Shown: positions 47,430 through 58,566 of the stretch, piece after piece
Layout: every line of letters begins with the position of its first letter
How positions within the stretch are numbered: the stretch's first letter is position 1
NCBI GenBank assembly: GCA_030682375.1
Contig: JAUXOL010000022.1
Location: 124,001-188,000 of the forward strand
Direction of reading: 5' to 3'
DNA from: Gallionella sp.
GTDB lineage: Bacteria > Pseudomonadota > Gammaproteobacteria > Burkholderiales > Gallionellaceae
DNA: 64,000 bases
Notes under the pieces: generated by a model
What the model was told of the DNA's origin: nothing
The model's input: the letters and a program-made list of their open reading frames with translations, nothing else
The model's database searches: none
Position numbers and translations under genes: made by a program

Positions 47430-47889
47430 GCATCCACGCATTTTTTTCATGCACCTCCATGCGGGCGGAGAGGAGGTCCACCGTAGGCTGGTCGCCGGCC
47501 TTCTCGGCGATGGGCAGCACTTCGCGGGCGGTGCGGACGACGGCTTCCTGTCCGGCGACGAGTTGCTTGATCATGTCTTTCGCGCTGACCTTGCCGTCGC
47601 TGTCCTTGATGCTGGTGAGCGCGGCGAATTCCTTGTAGCTGCCGGGGGCGGGGTAGCCCAGCGCGCGGATGCGTTCGGCGACGAGGTCGACGGCGTTCCA
47701 GGTCTCGGTGTACTGGGTCATGAACATCAGGTGCAGGGTCTGGAACATCGGGCCGGTGACGTTCCAGTGGAAGTTGTGGGTCTTGAGGTACAGGGTGTAG
47801 GTGTCGGCCAGCATGCGCGACAGGCCGTCGGCGACTTTCTTGCGGTCTTTTTCCGGGATGCCGATGTTGATGGGGGTGGCTTTGCTCAT
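47407..47889 (-). CDS. dps: Dps-family DNA-binding ferritin-like protein
   Basis: A 160-residue miniferritin that oxidises Fe(II) with peroxide and protects DNA. The ferroxidase ligands are visible in LKTHNFHWNVTGPMF, LHLMFMTQYTETW and AVDLVAERIRALGYPAPGS. The start at 47889 has GGAGAACG before it. The gene is followed by tandem remnants of its own 3' end. It is divergent from the methyltransferase at 47997, and the 107-base gap between them must hold its promoter. Confidence 0.93.
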   Translation of the reverse strand: MSKATPINIGIPEKDRKKVADGLSRMLADTYTLYLKTHNFHWNVTGPMFQTLHLMFMTQYTETWNAVDLVAERIRALGYPAPGSYKEFAALTSIKDSDGKVSAKDMIKQLVAGQEAVVRTAREVLPIAEKAGDQPTVDLLSARMEVHEKNAWMLRSLLEE

Positions 47890-47996
47890 GATCGTTCTCC
47901 TTGCTCATTTGTTGAAATGGGTGAAACAACCTGTTGATGCACTCGGGCATTTGCACTGTATACCTGAGAATATGAAATTTCCACTACACTCGCCCT

Positions 47997-48635
47997 ATGG
48001 AACGAATAGCCTCTCCCTATCGCCGCAACCCGCTGCTGCGGCTGAGTTACAGCGCCATCGCCCCGCTCTACGACCTGGTCATCGAACGCCCGATGCGGCA
48101 GGCGCGCGAGCGCTCGTTGCGCGCGCTGCCGCAGGAGGTGGCCGGACATGTGCTGTTGAGCGGGGCAGGCACAGGGCTGGATCTGCCGCTGCTGCCGTCG
48201 CTGCACCGTTACTCAGCGCTCGATTTCAATGCGGCGATGCTGCTGCGCGGGCAGGCGCGCAAATCGGATCTGCAGGTGGACTGGGTGCTGGGCGACAGCA
48301 TGGCGCTGCCGTTCCCGGATGCGCACTTCGACCATGTGGTGCTGCACCTGATCGTCGCGGTCGTGCCTCATCCCGAACGCTGCCTGGCCGAAGCCGCGCG
48401 GGTGCTGAAGCCGGGCGGCACGGTCGTCCTGCTCGACAAATTTCTCAGCCCGCAGCAGTTCGCGCCGTTGCGGCGGCTGCTCAATCCGCTGACCCGGCGC
48501 TTCGCCACGCGCATGGATGTGGTGTTCGAAGAACTGCTGGTCGCCGCACCCGGATTGCGGGTGGTCAGCGACGAGCCGATGCTGGCGGGCGGCTGGTTCC
48601 GCGGCATCGTGTTGCGCAAGGATCAAGGCCAATAA
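47997..48635 (+). CDS. Class I SAM-dependent methyltransferase (UbiE/PmtA-like)
   Basis: A 212-residue methyltransferase. The nucleotide-binding loop is VLLSGAGTGLDLPLL (S replaces the usual acidic or V-x-G start), the second motif is SALDFNAAML, and the Methyltransf_11 region LPFPDAHFDHVVLHLIVAVVP is clear. Motif III is LKPGGTVVLLDKF. The N-terminal YSAIAPLYDLVIERP resembles phosphatidylethanolamine N-methyltransferase-like enzymes, but the substrate is uncertain. Confidence 0.85.
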   Translation: MERIASPYRRNPLLRLSYSAIAPLYDLVIERPMRQARERSLRALPQEVAGHVLLSGAGTGLDLPLLPSLHRYSALDFNAAMLLRGQARKSDLQVDWVLGDSMALPFPDAHFDHVVLHLIVAVVPHPERCLAEAARVLKPGGTVVLLDKFLSPQQFAPLRRLLNPLTRRFATRMDVVFEELLVAAPGLRVVSDEPMLAGGWFRGIVLRKDQGQ

Positions 48636-48687
48636 CCATAATGATGGGCAGGTTTATTGGCGGTTTCTGGTAAAGTCCGACCTCGAC

Positions 48688-51600
48688 ATGATCAACGCAC
48701 CCTTCACCCTCCCTGCCCGCGCCGTTTCCATCCGCCTTCTGGCGTGGCTGGGCGCATTGCTACTTTCCGTCGCGATACAGGCCGCGCCGCTAACGGTCTC
48801 GCCATCCGTGCCTTCCTATGTGTTGTCGAAATATGTCGAGGTGCTGGAAGACAAGACTAACAGCCTGACCATAACCGACATCGCCAACGGCGCACACGAT
48901 GCGGCATTCCATAGCGCCCCGCTGCCGGGACCGGACAAGGCGAACGATGCGCTGAACTTCGGCTATTCCTCTTCGGCCTGGTGGCTGCGCCTTAGCCTGG
49001 ACAATCCGGAGGCGGCGCAGCGCTTGCTGGAGATCGCCTATCCCGCGCTCGACAGCGTCGAGCTCTATTCCCCGGCTGCGGACGGCTGGCGCAAACAGGA
49101 GGCGGGCGATCTGCTGCCGTTCGCCGCACGCCCTGTCGTCCATCGCAATCTCGTATTCCCGCTGCAGTTCGCTGCCGGCGAGCAGACCTTCTACCTGCGC
49201 GTCCATTCTTACGGTTCGGTGACCGTGCCGCTGAGGCTGTGGCAGCCGGAAGCGTTCGAGCGCGAGAACCAGCGCAGCTACGTCGTGCTGGCGCTGTATT
49301 TCGGCATGCTGCTGGCGCTGATGGCCTACAACCTGTTGCTGTATTTCTCGCTGCGCGAGCGCGCCTACCTGGTCTATGTGTGCTTCGTCGCCAGCCTCGC
49401 GGTGGGACTGCTCAGCTTGAGCGGAATGGGCAACCAGTTCCTGTGGCCGGACTGGACGACATGGGGCAACGTGGCACTGCCGTTCGGCTTCTGCATGGCC
49501 GGGCTGTTCGGCACGATGTTCACCCGCGAGTTCCTCGACACGAAACACACCGTACCGCGCCACGACCTTGCGCTGATCGTGCTCGGCTGGCTATTCATCC
49601 TTACCGGACTCGCGGCGCTGACGCTGCCCTACCACTACTCCGCGATGGCGGTGTCGCTGCTGGGGACGATCACCCCCATCGTGATCATCAGCAGCGGCGT
49701 GATCGGGCTGCGCCGCGGCCATCCCGGCGCGCGCTGGTTCCTGCTAGCCTGGACGCTGCTGATGATAGGCGTGTCGGTGCAGGGCGCGCGCAACATGGGC
49801 TGGCTGCCGACCAACCTGATCACGCTGCATGCGATCCAGATCGGTTCCGCGCTGGAGATGCTGCTGCTGTCTTTCGCGCTGGCCGACCGCATCAACGCGA
49901 TGCGCCGCGAGCGCGACATCGCCCAGGCTCAGCTGATCGAGACGATGGGCCAGCGGCTGAACGTCATGATGAAAGTCATCCCCGACATCGTGTTCTACAA
50001 GGACAGGAACGGCGTGTTTCTGGGCTGCAACAAGGCGTTCGAGACGCTGGTCGGGCGCAGCGAACTGAAGATCGTCGGCAAGACCGACTTCGACCTCATG
50101 CCGGAAGATCGGGCGCTCTTCTTCCGCGAGCAGGACGAACAGATGCTGGCCAGCGGCAAGCCCCGCAGCGACGAGGTGTGGATGCATGACACGGATGGCC
50201 AACGCATCCTGCTGGAGATGGTGAAGACGCCGCTGTACGGCATGCACAAAGAACCGCTGGGGCTGATCTGCGTCGGTCGCGACATCACCGAACGCCATCG
50301 CAGCATCGAGCTGGAGCGCCTGCGCAACCGCATCTTCGAACTGCTCGCGGGCGGCGCGGCGATGACCGACATCCTGATCCAGATCGTCAACTATGTGGAG
50401 CAGTCCCGCAGCGGCATGCTCTGTTCCATCCTGCGGCTGGACGAAAGCGGCGAACGCCTGCTGCCGGGCGCGGCCCCCAGCCTGCCCGAGCCCTACAACC
50501 ATGCGATGGAGGCGGGGCTGGTCATCGGCGACGGCGTCGGTTCCTGCGGCACCGCGGCATTCCGCAACGAGCGCGTGATCGTCGAGGATATCCACGACCA
50601 TCCCTATTGGGCCAACCATCCGGAGATACTCGCGCTGACAAAACAGGCCGGGATGATCTCGTGCTGGTCGGAGCCGGTGCGTTCGAGCAAGGGCGAGGTG
50701 CTGGGGACGCTGGCCATCTACGGCGAACAGGCCGGTGCGCCGAATGCCGCCGACATCGAGCTGATCCAGCAGGCGGCCAATCTCGCCAGCATCGCCATCG
50801 AGCGCAAACGCGCGGAAGACCTGATCTGGCGCCAGGCCAATTACGATACTGTCACCCAACTGCCCAACCGCCGCCTGTTCCGCGATCGCCTCGAGCAGGA
50901 GATGCGCAAGGCCTATCGCAACCGCCAGGTGCTGGCGCTGTTGTTCATCGACCTCGACCGCTTCAAGGAAGTGAACGACACGCTGGGCCACGACGTGGGC
51001 GACCTGCTGCTGATCGACGCCGCGCGGCGCATCAGCTCATGCGTGCGCGGCTCCGACACCGTGGCGCGCCTCGGCGGCGACGAGTTCACCGTGACGCTGC
51101 CGCAACTGAACGACGCCAGCCGCGCCGAACAAGTGGCGGAAAAAATCGTCGATGCGCTGGCCCTTCCGTTCCAGATCGGCAAAGAGACCGTCTACATTTC
51201 CGCCAGCATCGGCATCACGCTCTACCCCAACGATGCGACCGAGATCGAAGGATTGCTGAAGAACGCCGACCAGGCGATGTATGTCGCGAAGAACAACGGG
51301 CGCAACTGCTTCAGCTACTTCACCAGCCAGATGCAGGAAAGCGCGCAGCACCGCTTGCACCTGGTTCGCGACCTGCGCAACGCGCTCCCGTCCGGACAGA
51401 TGGAGCTGTTCTTCCAGCCCATCGTCGATCTCTCCAGCGGCAGCATCGTCAAGGCCGAGGCGCTGCTCCGCTGGCGGCATCCCGAACGCGGCATGGTCAA
51501 CCCGATGGAATTCATCCCGCTCGCCGAGGAAGTCGGCCTGATCGGCGATATCGGCGACTGGGTGTTCCGCGAGGCTGTGAACTGGATGAAGCGGTGGCAC

Positions 51601-52125
51601 GATCAGGGTTTCTCCTGCACCCAGGTCAGCGTGAACAAATCGCCCGGCCAGTTCGTGGTGGAAGATCCCTATACGGTATGGCTGGATCATCTGCAGGAAG
51701 TGGGGCTGCCGGGCGAATGCCTGGTGATCGAGATCACCGAGGGGCTGTTGCTGGATGCGCGCACCGACGTCACCCGCAAGCTGCTGCAGTTCCGCGACGC
51801 CGGCATCCAGGTCGCGATAGACGATTTCGGCACCGGCTACTCGTCGCTGTCCTACCTGAAGAAGTTCGACATCGACTACCTGAAGATCGACCGTTCCTTC
51901 GTGCGCGATCTGGCCTCTGACCCGAACGACCTTGCGCTGTCCGAAGCGATTATCGTGATGGCGCACAAGCTCGGCCTGAAGGTGATCGCGGAAGGCGTGG
52001 AAACCGTCGAACAGCGAGACATGCTGGCAACCGCCGGCTGCGATCAGGTACAGGGCTACCTGTACGCAAAGCCGATGCCGGCGGCAGAGTTGGACGCGTT
52101 GCTGGCAAGCGGGAAGACATTCTGA
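48688..52125 (+). CDS. 7TM-DISM sensor with PAS, GAF, GGDEF and EAL domains (cyclic-di-GMP turnover)
   Basis: An 1145-residue membrane signalling protein. A signal peptide and a 7TMR-DISM extracellular sensor (residues about 40-185) are followed by seven helices (about 190-405), a PAS domain (about 430-540, VFYKDRNGVFLGCNKAF), a GAF domain (about 545-705), GGDEF (about 715-875, intact LGGDEFTV near 795) and EAL (about 890-1135, intact AEALLRW near 923, IDDFGTGYSSLSYL and AEGVETVEQ). Both catalytic signatures are complete, so it may make and degrade cyclic-di-GMP. The start at 48688 is the first ATG before the signal peptide. It is 52 bases after the methyltransferase. Confidence 0.93.
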   Translation: MINAPFTLPARAVSIRLLAWLGALLLSVAIQAAPLTVSPSVPSYVLSKYVEVLEDKTNSLTITDIANGAHDAAFHSAPLPGPDKANDALNFGYSSSAWWLRLSLDNPEAAQRLLEIAYPALDSVELYSPAADGWRKQEAGDLLPFAARPVVHRNLVFPLQFAAGEQTFYLRVHSYGSVTVPLRLWQPEAFERENQRSYVVLALYFGMLLALMAYNLLLYFSLRERAYLVYVCFVASLAVGLLSLSGMGNQFLWPDWTTWGNVALPFGFCMAGLFGTMFTREFLDTKHTVPRHDLALIVLGWLFILTGLAALTLPYHYSAMAVSLLGTITPIVIISSGVIGLRRGHPGARWFLLAWTLLMIGVSVQGARNMGWLPTNLITLHAIQIGSALEMLLLSFALADRINAMRRERDIAQAQLIETMGQRLNVMMKVIPDIVFYKDRNGVFLGCNKAFETLVGRSELKIVGKTDFDLMPEDRALFFREQDEQMLASGKPRSDEVWMHDTDGQRILLEMVKTPLYGMHKEPLGLICVGRDITERHRSIELERLRNRIFELLAGGAAMTDILIQIVNYVEQSRSGMLCSILRLDESGERLLPGAAPSLPEPYNHAMEAGLVIGDGVGSCGTAAFRNERVIVEDIHDHPYWANHPEILALTKQAGMISCWSEPVRSSKGEVLGTLAIYGEQAGAPNAADIELIQQAANLASIAIERKRAEDLIWRQANYDTVTQLPNRRLFRDRLEQEMRKAYRNRQVLALLFIDLDRFKEVNDTLGHDVGDLLLIDAARRISSCVRGSDTVARLGGDEFTVTLPQLNDASRAEQVAEKIVDALALPFQIGKETVYISASIGITLYPNDATEIEGLLKNADQAMYVAKNNGRNCFSYFTSQMQESAQHRLHLVRDLRNALPSGQMELFFQPIVDLSSGSIVKAEALLRWRHPERGMVNPMEFIPLAEEVGLIGDIGDWVFREAVNWMKRWHDQGFSCTQVSVNKSPGQFVVEDPYTVWLDHLQEVGLPGECLVIEITEGLLLDARTDVTRKLLQFRDAGIQVAIDDFGTGYSSLSYLKKFDIDYLKIDRSFVRDLASDPNDLALSEAIIVMAHKLGLKVIAEGVETVEQRDMLATAGCDQVQGYLYAKPMPAAELDALLASGKTF

Positions 52126-52130
52126 GAAAA

Positions 52131-52244
52131 CACGGATTTATTCCGTTCGTGGTGTACCCGCAAGGGGCAGGCCGTGGCTGTAAGGGGCATTCGCCCCAAC
52201 AGCACACGCTCAGCCTGTCGAACCATAAACGAAATAAATCCGTG
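52131..52244. repeat. Large imperfect inverted repeat between convergent genes
   Basis: Arms 52131-52153 (CACGGATTTATTCCGTTCGTGG) and 52222-52244 match as reverse complements at about 19 of 23 positions. An inner hairpin (GGGGCATTCGCCCC) lies between them. It starts 5 bases after the GGDEF-EAL stop and probably ends transcripts from both sides. Confidence 0.6.
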
Positions 52245-52252
52245 CCCCAAAT

Positions 52253-52873
52253 TCAAGAATTGGCCCTGCGGCAGTAGCAGTAGACGAACTGCTGCACCGA
52301 GCCGGACGGTGTGCGATGTTCTTCCTTCTGGTGTTTCAGCAGCGCGAACGCCTCGCCGAACTCGCCATGCAATTCGTCCGGGCGATAGCGCATCACCGGC
52401 AAGCCGCTGCATTTCTCCGGGCCGTCCTCGGCGAACGTCGCGACGATCACATGACCGCCCGGCTTCACCGACTGGAACACCGTCCGAACATAGGCCTCGC
52501 GCTGCTCCGGGCTGGTCAGGAAATGGAACACCGCGCGGTCGTGCCACACGTCGTAGCGATTCTCCGGCAGGTCGGCCTCGACGATGTCGGCCTCGATCCA
52601 GCGCACCTTGCTTTCCTGCGCACCCAGACGCTGGCGCGCCGCGCTCAATGCGGCAGCAGACAGATCGAGCACCGTCAGGTCGGCGTAACCCTCGGCCAAC
52701 AGATCGTCCGCCAGCGTCGAGGCGCCGCCGCCGACATCGATGATGCCTGAATCACGCCCCGCACCGGTCGCCTTGATCATATCCAGCGAGAGATCGGCAT
52801 GCGGCTGGAACCAGCTCACCGCATCGGCGGACTTGGTCTCGTAGACTTTTTCCCAGTGTTGTTTCGATTGCAT
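52253..52873 (-). CDS. Class I SAM-dependent methyltransferase (thiopurine/tellurite-type fold)
   Basis: A 206-residue methyltransferase with HWEKVYETKSADAVSWFQPH at the start, the SAM loop IIDVGGGASTLADDL, the acidic motif LTVLDLSAAAL and ADLPENRYDVWHDRAVFHFL. The substrate cannot be told from the sequence. The start is placed at 52873 (MQSKQHW) after GAGGGAGG. An ATG 30 bases upstream lacks a site. It follows ubiC by 19 bases. Confidence 0.85.
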   Translation of the reverse strand: MQSKQHWEKVYETKSADAVSWFQPHADLSLDMIKATGAGRDSGIIDVGGGASTLADDLLAEGYADLTVLDLSAAALSAARQRLGAQESKVRWIEADIVEADLPENRYDVWHDRAVFHFLTSPEQREAYVRTVFQSVKPGGHVIVATFAEDGPEKCSGLPVMRYRPDELHGEFGEAFALLKHQKEEHRTPSGSVQQFVYCYCRRANS

Positions 52874-52892
52874 GCTGCCTCCCTCGATCAGA

Positions 52893-53432
52893 TTACCGCG
52901 CATCGTCCAGCCGCAGGATACCCGGCAGGAACACCTCGGTCACCAGCAGCGGCGCGCCGTGCAGCGTGAACAGCGAGCGGCGCGCCCACAGCCGCTCCGG
53001 CGCATCGCCCAGTTCTGCGACGGCGCTGCGGTGCAGGGGATGATGCACTTGCAGCGCCTTGTAGTGCAGCGGCTTGCGCACCACCTGCGGATGCGAGAAC
53101 AGCAACTCGCCCAGCGGCCGGTTGCCGAGGCCGCGCACCGCGCCCCATGCACCGCGCAGGTGTTCAGGCGCGCAGGCGGAGTGCGCGAACACGACCGGCT
53201 TGCCGTCGGCATACAGGAACACCTCGCGCGACCATGCGAGCCGTTGGGGAGACAACCCCAGCAGCGCCGACTCGTCGAACGCGATGCGCGCCAGACCGCT
53301 GCGCACCGGGCGCACAGTGAAGAGCTCGCAGCGCTCGCGTATGCGCTGCGTCAGCGAGCCGCGGTCGTGCAGCCAGGGCGATAGCTTCGCATCGCAGCCG
53401 ACCGCCGCGCCGTGCCAGTATTTATCAGACAT
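52893..53432 (-). CDS. ubiC: Chorismate--pyruvate lyase
   Basis: A protein of about 179 residues that converts chorismate to 4-hydroxybenzoate, the first step of ubiquinone synthesis. Family features are the N-terminal WLHDRGSLTQRIRERC, the middle REVFLYADGKPVVFAHS and the C-terminal LLVTEVFLPGIL with the substrate glutamate. Two starts are possible, 53432 (MSDKYW) or 53444 (MTICMSDKYW). The first is more like the family. Either way it overlaps the recG end, by 8 or 20 bases. Confidence 0.93.
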   Translation of the reverse strand: MSDKYWHGAAVGCDAKLSPWLHDRGSLTQRIRERCELFTVRPVRSGLARIAFDESALLGLSPQRLAWSREVFLYADGKPVVFAHSACAPEHLRGAWGAVRGLGNRPLGELLFSHPQVVRKPLHYKALQVHHPLHRSAVAELGDAPERLWARRSLFTLHGAPLLVTEVFLPGILRLDDAR

Positions 53433-55518
53433 GCAGATAGTCATGTTTGTTAGCCATCCAGCGCTGCAGATGCGCTCGCGCCGCCTCGGGGTGATGCTGC
53501 AACAATTCGTCGGCGGTGAGCCGCGCCTGATCCAGCAGCTCTTCGTCTTCGCCGAGATCGGCGAAACGCAGCATCGCCACGCCGCTCTGCCGCGCGCCCA
53601 GCAATTCGCCCGGCCCGCGCAATTGTAAATCCTGTTGCGCGATCTCGAAGCCGTCGGTGCTTTCGTAAATGATCTTCAGCCGCGCGCGCGCCAGTTCGGA
53701 CAGCTTCTCCGACTGGAACAGCAGCACGCACATGCTCTCCGCCGCCCCGCGCCCGACGCGCCCGCGCAGCTGATGCAGCTGCGCCAGCCCCATGCGCTCG
53801 GCGTGGTCTATCACCATCAGGCTGGCGTTCGGCACATCGACACCGACCTCGATGACCGTGGTCGCGACCAGCAGTTGCAGCTCGCCCGCCTTGAACGCCG
53901 CCATGACCGCCGCCTTCTCCGCCGGTGGCAGCTTGCCGTGCGCCAGGCCGACGCGCAGTTCGGGAAATGCTGCGGTGAGCAACTGATGAGTCTCGATGGC
54001 CGTCTGCAATTGCAGCGCCTCGGACTCGTCGATCAGCGGACACACCCAGTACGCCTGCTGACCCTTCATGCAGGCGACACGCACGCGCTCGAACACCTCG
54101 TCGCGGCGTCCATCGCTGACCAGCTTGGTGACCACCGGTGTGCGTCCCGGCGGCAGCTCGTCGATCACCGACACGTCGAGATCGGCGTAATAGCTCATCG
54201 CCAGCGTGCGCGGAATAGGTGTCGCGCTCATCATCAACTGGTGAGGTTCATTGCGCCCTTCCTCGGCATCCTCCGCCCCCCCATTGTTGCGACTCTCATC
54301 TTTGGCTGCTTGCGTGCCTTTGGCACGCAGGGCCAGCCGCTGCTGCACCCCGAACTTGTGCTGTTCGTCGACGATGGCGAGGCCGAGATTGCGGAACTCG
54401 ACGCTCTGCTGGAACAGCGCATGCGTGCCGATGGCAAGCATCGTGTCGCCAGACGCGATGCGCTCGGCGGCGGCGGTCTTTTCCTTCTTCTTCAGGCTGC
54501 CGGACAGCCACACCGGGCTGACGCCCAGCGGTTCCAGCCATTCGCTCAGCTTGAGGTAATGCTGCTCGGCGAGGATCTCGGTCGGCGCCATCAGCGCGAC
54601 CTGATAGCCATTCTCTATCGCCTGCAAGGCTGCAAGCGCCGCGACGATGGTCTTGCCGCTGCCGACGTCGCCCAGCAGCAATCGCTGCATAGGATGCGGC
54701 TGCGCGAGGTCGTGGGATATTTCGGCATACACCTTCTGCTGCGCGCCGGTCAGCGCAAACGGCAGCTTCGCCAGCAGCGCATCGGTCAGCCGGTGCTGTG
54801 CCGCCAGCGCGGGCGCGATGCGCTTACTGCGCTCGCGGTGATGCACGCGCATCGACAATTGCTGCGCCAGCAACTCGTCGAACTTGATCCGTTGCCAGGC
54901 GGCGTGACTGCGATCTTCCAGCGTGCTCGCAGAGATGTCCGGCGTGGGGTTGTGCAGCAGCCGCAAGCTGTCGGCGAAGTCCGCCAGCCTCAAGCGCTTG
55001 CGCACCGGCTCCGGCAGCGTATCGGGGAGCGGCAGCACCTCAAGCGCGTTGGTGATCAGCTTGCGCAATATGGTCTGCGACAGCCCCGCAGTGGTCGGAT
55101 ACACCGGCGAGAGACTGGTATTCAATGGCGTATCGTCATCCACCGCCCGGCATTTCGGGTGCACCATCTCCAGCCCGAAATAGCCCATGCGCGCCTCGCC
55201 GACGGCGCGTATCTGCTTGCCGACGGCCAGTTGTTTCTGCTGGCTGGGGTAGAAGTTCAGGAAGCGCAGGTACAGCTCGTCGTCCCCTTCCTGCAGGCGG
55301 CACACCAGCGTGCGGCGCGGGCGGAACGACACCTCGTTGTGGGTGACGATGCCCTGCACCTGCACCGTCTCGCCGGGCTGCACCGTCGCGATGGGCGCGA
55401 GATGGGTCTCGTCCTCGTAGCGCAGCGGCAGGTGGAGCAGCAGATCGGAACGATGGCGGATACCCAGCTTGGCGAGCTTGGCCAGCGTAGCGGGCGGGAT
55501 TTTTGCCGGAGTGACCAA
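53425..55518 (-). CDS. recG: ATP-dependent DNA helicase RecG (probable TTG start)
   Basis: A protein of about 697 residues that regresses stalled forks and branch-migrates Holliday junctions. The wedge domain (residues 40-160) is followed by Walker A LGDVGSGKTIVAALA, the DEQH box (IVDEQHKFGVQQR), MMSATPIPRTLAM, and the C-terminal TATTVIEVGVDVPNAS and QLRGRVGRG. I place the start at a TTG (55518) preceded by GGAGGGAGAGGG. The upstream in-frame ATG at 55593 would add 25 residues translated from a repeat. Between ALRAKG and HQLMMSATP there is an extra ~20-residue polar insert (with NNGGAEDAEEG) unlike typical RecG. Confidence 0.92.
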   Translation of the reverse strand: MVTPAKIPPATLAKLAKLGIRHRSDLLLHLPLRYEDETHLAPIATVQPGETVQVQGIVTHNEVSFRPRRTLVCRLQEGDDELYLRFLNFYPSQQKQLAVGKQIRAVGEARMGYFGLEMVHPKCRAVDDDTPLNTSLSPVYPTTAGLSQTILRKLITNALEVLPLPDTLPEPVRKRLRLADFADSLRLLHNPTPDISASTLEDRSHAAWQRIKFDELLAQQLSMRVHHRERSKRIAPALAAQHRLTDALLAKLPFALTGAQQKVYAEISHDLAQPHPMQRLLLGDVGSGKTIVAALAALQAIENGYQVALMAPTEILAEQHYLKLSEWLEPLGVSPVWLSGSLKKKEKTAAAERIASGDTMLAIGTHALFQQSVEFRNLGLAIVDEQHKFGVQQRLALRAKGTQAAKDESRNNGGAEDAEEGRNEPHQLMMSATPIPRTLAMSYYADLDVSVIDELPPGRTPVVTKLVSDGRRDEVFERVRVACMKGQQAYWVCPLIDESEALQLQTAIETHQLLTAAFPELRVGLAHGKLPPAEKAAVMAAFKAGELQLLVATTVIEVGVDVPNASLMVIDHAERMGLAQLHQLRGRVGRGAAESMCVLLFQSEKLSELARARLKIIYESTDGFEIAQQDLQLRGPGELLGARQSGVAMLRFADLGEDEELLDQARLTADELLQHHPEAARAHLQRWMANKHDYLHV

Positions 55519-55523
55519 TGAAC

Positions 55524-55583
55524 CCTCTCCCTCCGCTACGCTCCGCCCTCTCCCGCTTGCGGGAGAGGGGTTGGGGAGAGGGT
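55524..55583. repeat. Dispersed CCCTCTCCC...GGGAGAGGG palindrome
   Basis: CCCTCTCCCGC-TT-GCGGGAGAGGG is a perfect 11-bp stem, flanked by further CCCTCTCC and GGGGAGAGGG units. It is a common intergenic repeat class. It lies between ridA and recG and supplies the purine-rich ribosome-site-like sequence just before the proposed recG TTG start. Confidence 0.7.
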
Positions 55584-55599
55584 TGCCGGACACGTCACG

Positions 55600-55986
55600 T
55601 CAGTCCTGCAGATACATCACGCCGTCGGCCTCGACCAGCGCGCCGCGCGGCAGCGAGGCGACGCCGACCGCGGCGCGCGCCGGGTAGGGCTGGTGGAAGT
55701 AGGTCGCCATGATCTCGTTGACCTTGGCGAAGTTGCCCAGGTCGGTCAGGAAGATGTTCAGCTTGACCACGTCGTCCATGCTGCCGCCCGCCGCGATGGT
55801 GACCGCGCGCAGGTTCTGGAACACGCGATGGATCTGCGCCTCTATGCCTTCAACCATCTGCATGCTGCTCGGGTCGAGCCCGATCTGGCCGGACAGGTAG
55901 ACGGTGTGATCTACGCGCACCGCCTGGGAATAGGTGCCGATCGCGGCCGGCGCGTCGGGAGTCTGGATGATGGTCTTGTTCGACAT
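55600..55986 (-). CDS. ridA: RidA/YjgF-family enamine/imine deaminase
   Basis: A 128-residue RidA that hydrolyses reactive enamine/imine intermediates such as 2-aminoacrylate. Conserved stretches are [25 protein letters not shown], the catalytic arginine in [17 protein letters not shown] and the C-terminal [18 protein letters not shown] precedes the ATG. It lies between pgm and recG on the minus strand. Confidence 0.95.
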   Translation of the reverse strand: MSNKTIIQTPDAPAAIGTYSQAVRVDHTVYLSGQIGLDPSSMQMVEGIEAQIHRVFQNLRAVTIAAGGSMDDVVKLNIFLTDLGNFAKVNEIMATYFHQPYPARAAVGVASLPRGALVEADGVMYLQD

Positions 55987-56009
55987 GTTTGCTCCTTCAG
56001 AAGTTGAAA

Positions 56010-56028
56010 CCGCGCCTGTTCGGCGCGG
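56010..56028 (-). terminator. GC-rich hairpin between pgm and ridA
   Basis: CCGCGCC-GAACA-GGCGCGG on the minus strand, followed by TTTC. It may be a weak terminator of pgm or a leader hairpin of ridA. A TATAAT box on the minus strand at 56048-56053 could drive ridA. Confidence 0.4.
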
Positions 56029-56058
56029 CTTGAATACGGGCGATGCGATTATAACGGC

Positions 56059-57762
<1,704 letters not shown>

Positions 57763-57831
57763 CTACACCGCAATTCCTGCAATAATCACGGGCACAACCA
57801 TACATATATCCATCAGAGAGAGAAACACGAC

Positions 57832-58500
57832 ATGTTGAGCCAAGACGATTTGAAACGCGCGGTGGCCAAGGCCGCCATCGAATATGTACCCGCCGATTGC
57901 ATCGTCGGCGTGGGCACCGGCTCCACCGCCAACTTCTTCATCGACGAACTGGCGAAGATCAAGCACAAGATACGCGGCGCAGTCGCCAGCTCGGAGGCTT
58001 CGGCGAAGCGTTTGCAGGGGCACGGCATCGAAGTGCTGTCGCTGAACGACGCCGGGGACCTGCCGGTGTACGTGGACGGCGCGGACGAGATCACCCGCCA
58101 CATGCACATGGTCAAGGGCGGCGGCGGCGCGCTGACGCGCGAGAAGATCGTCGCGGCGGCCAGCAAGAAATTCATCTGCGTATGCGATTCCAGCAAGCTG
58201 GTCGACGTGCTGGGCAAGTTCCCGCTGCCGATCGAGGTGATCCCGATGGCGCGCAGTTCCGTGGCCCGCCAGCTGGTGGCGCTGGGCGGTCAGCCCAAGC
58301 TGCGCGAGGGTTTCACCACCGACAACGGCAACCTCATCCTCGACGTGCATAACCTGCAGATCATGAACCCGGTGGAACTGGAATCCGCGCTGGATCATAT
58401 CGCCGGCGTCGTGACCAATGGCCTGTTCGCGCGCCGCGCCGCCGACGTGCTGCTGCTCGGCACGCCGGAAGGCGTGAAGACAATGACGGCCGGGATGTAA
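57832..58500 (+). CDS. rpiA: Ribose-5-phosphate isomerase A
   Basis: A 222-residue enzyme interconverting ribose-5-phosphate and ribulose-5-phosphate. Signatures are [14 protein letters not shown], the catalytic region [22 protein letters not shown] and [16 protein letters not shown]. The start at 57832 ([10 protein letters not shown]) is the family N-terminus. It is divergent from pgm, and the 141-base gap holds both promoters. Confidence 0.96.
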   Translation: MLSQDDLKRAVAKAAIEYVPADCIVGVGTGSTANFFIDELAKIKHKIRGAVASSEASAKRLQGHGIEVLSLNDAGDLPVYVDGADEITRHMHMVKGGGGALTREKIVAAASKKFICVCDSSKLVDVLGKFPLPIEVIPMARSSVARQLVALGGQPKLREGFTTDNGNLILDVHNLQIMNPVELESALDHIAGVVTNGLFARRAADVLLLGTPEGVKTMTAGM

Positions 58501-58505
58501 CCGGA

Positions 58506-58523
58506 CTGTCACATATCGGTCAC
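58506..58523 (+). promoter_or_regulatory. Pho box (PhoB site) upstream of phoU-ppx
   Basis: CTGTCAC-ATAT-CGGTCAC gives two 7-base half sites with the 4-base spacing of the PhoB consensus (CTGTCAT-N4-CTGTCAT). The first half matches at 6 of 7 positions and the second at 5 of 7. A TACACT -10-like box begins at 58533, the distance expected when a Pho box replaces the -35. It lies 43 bases before the phoU ATG. Confidence 0.7.
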
Positions 58524-58566
58524 AATCCCGACCTACACTAGACGGTCAATTTTCAAGGAGCAACAC

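Noticed and set aside
47184..47440. Repeated units resembling a CRISPR array
   Set aside because: Only two to three copies at ~123-base spacing, diverged, derived from the dps coding end, with no cas genes.
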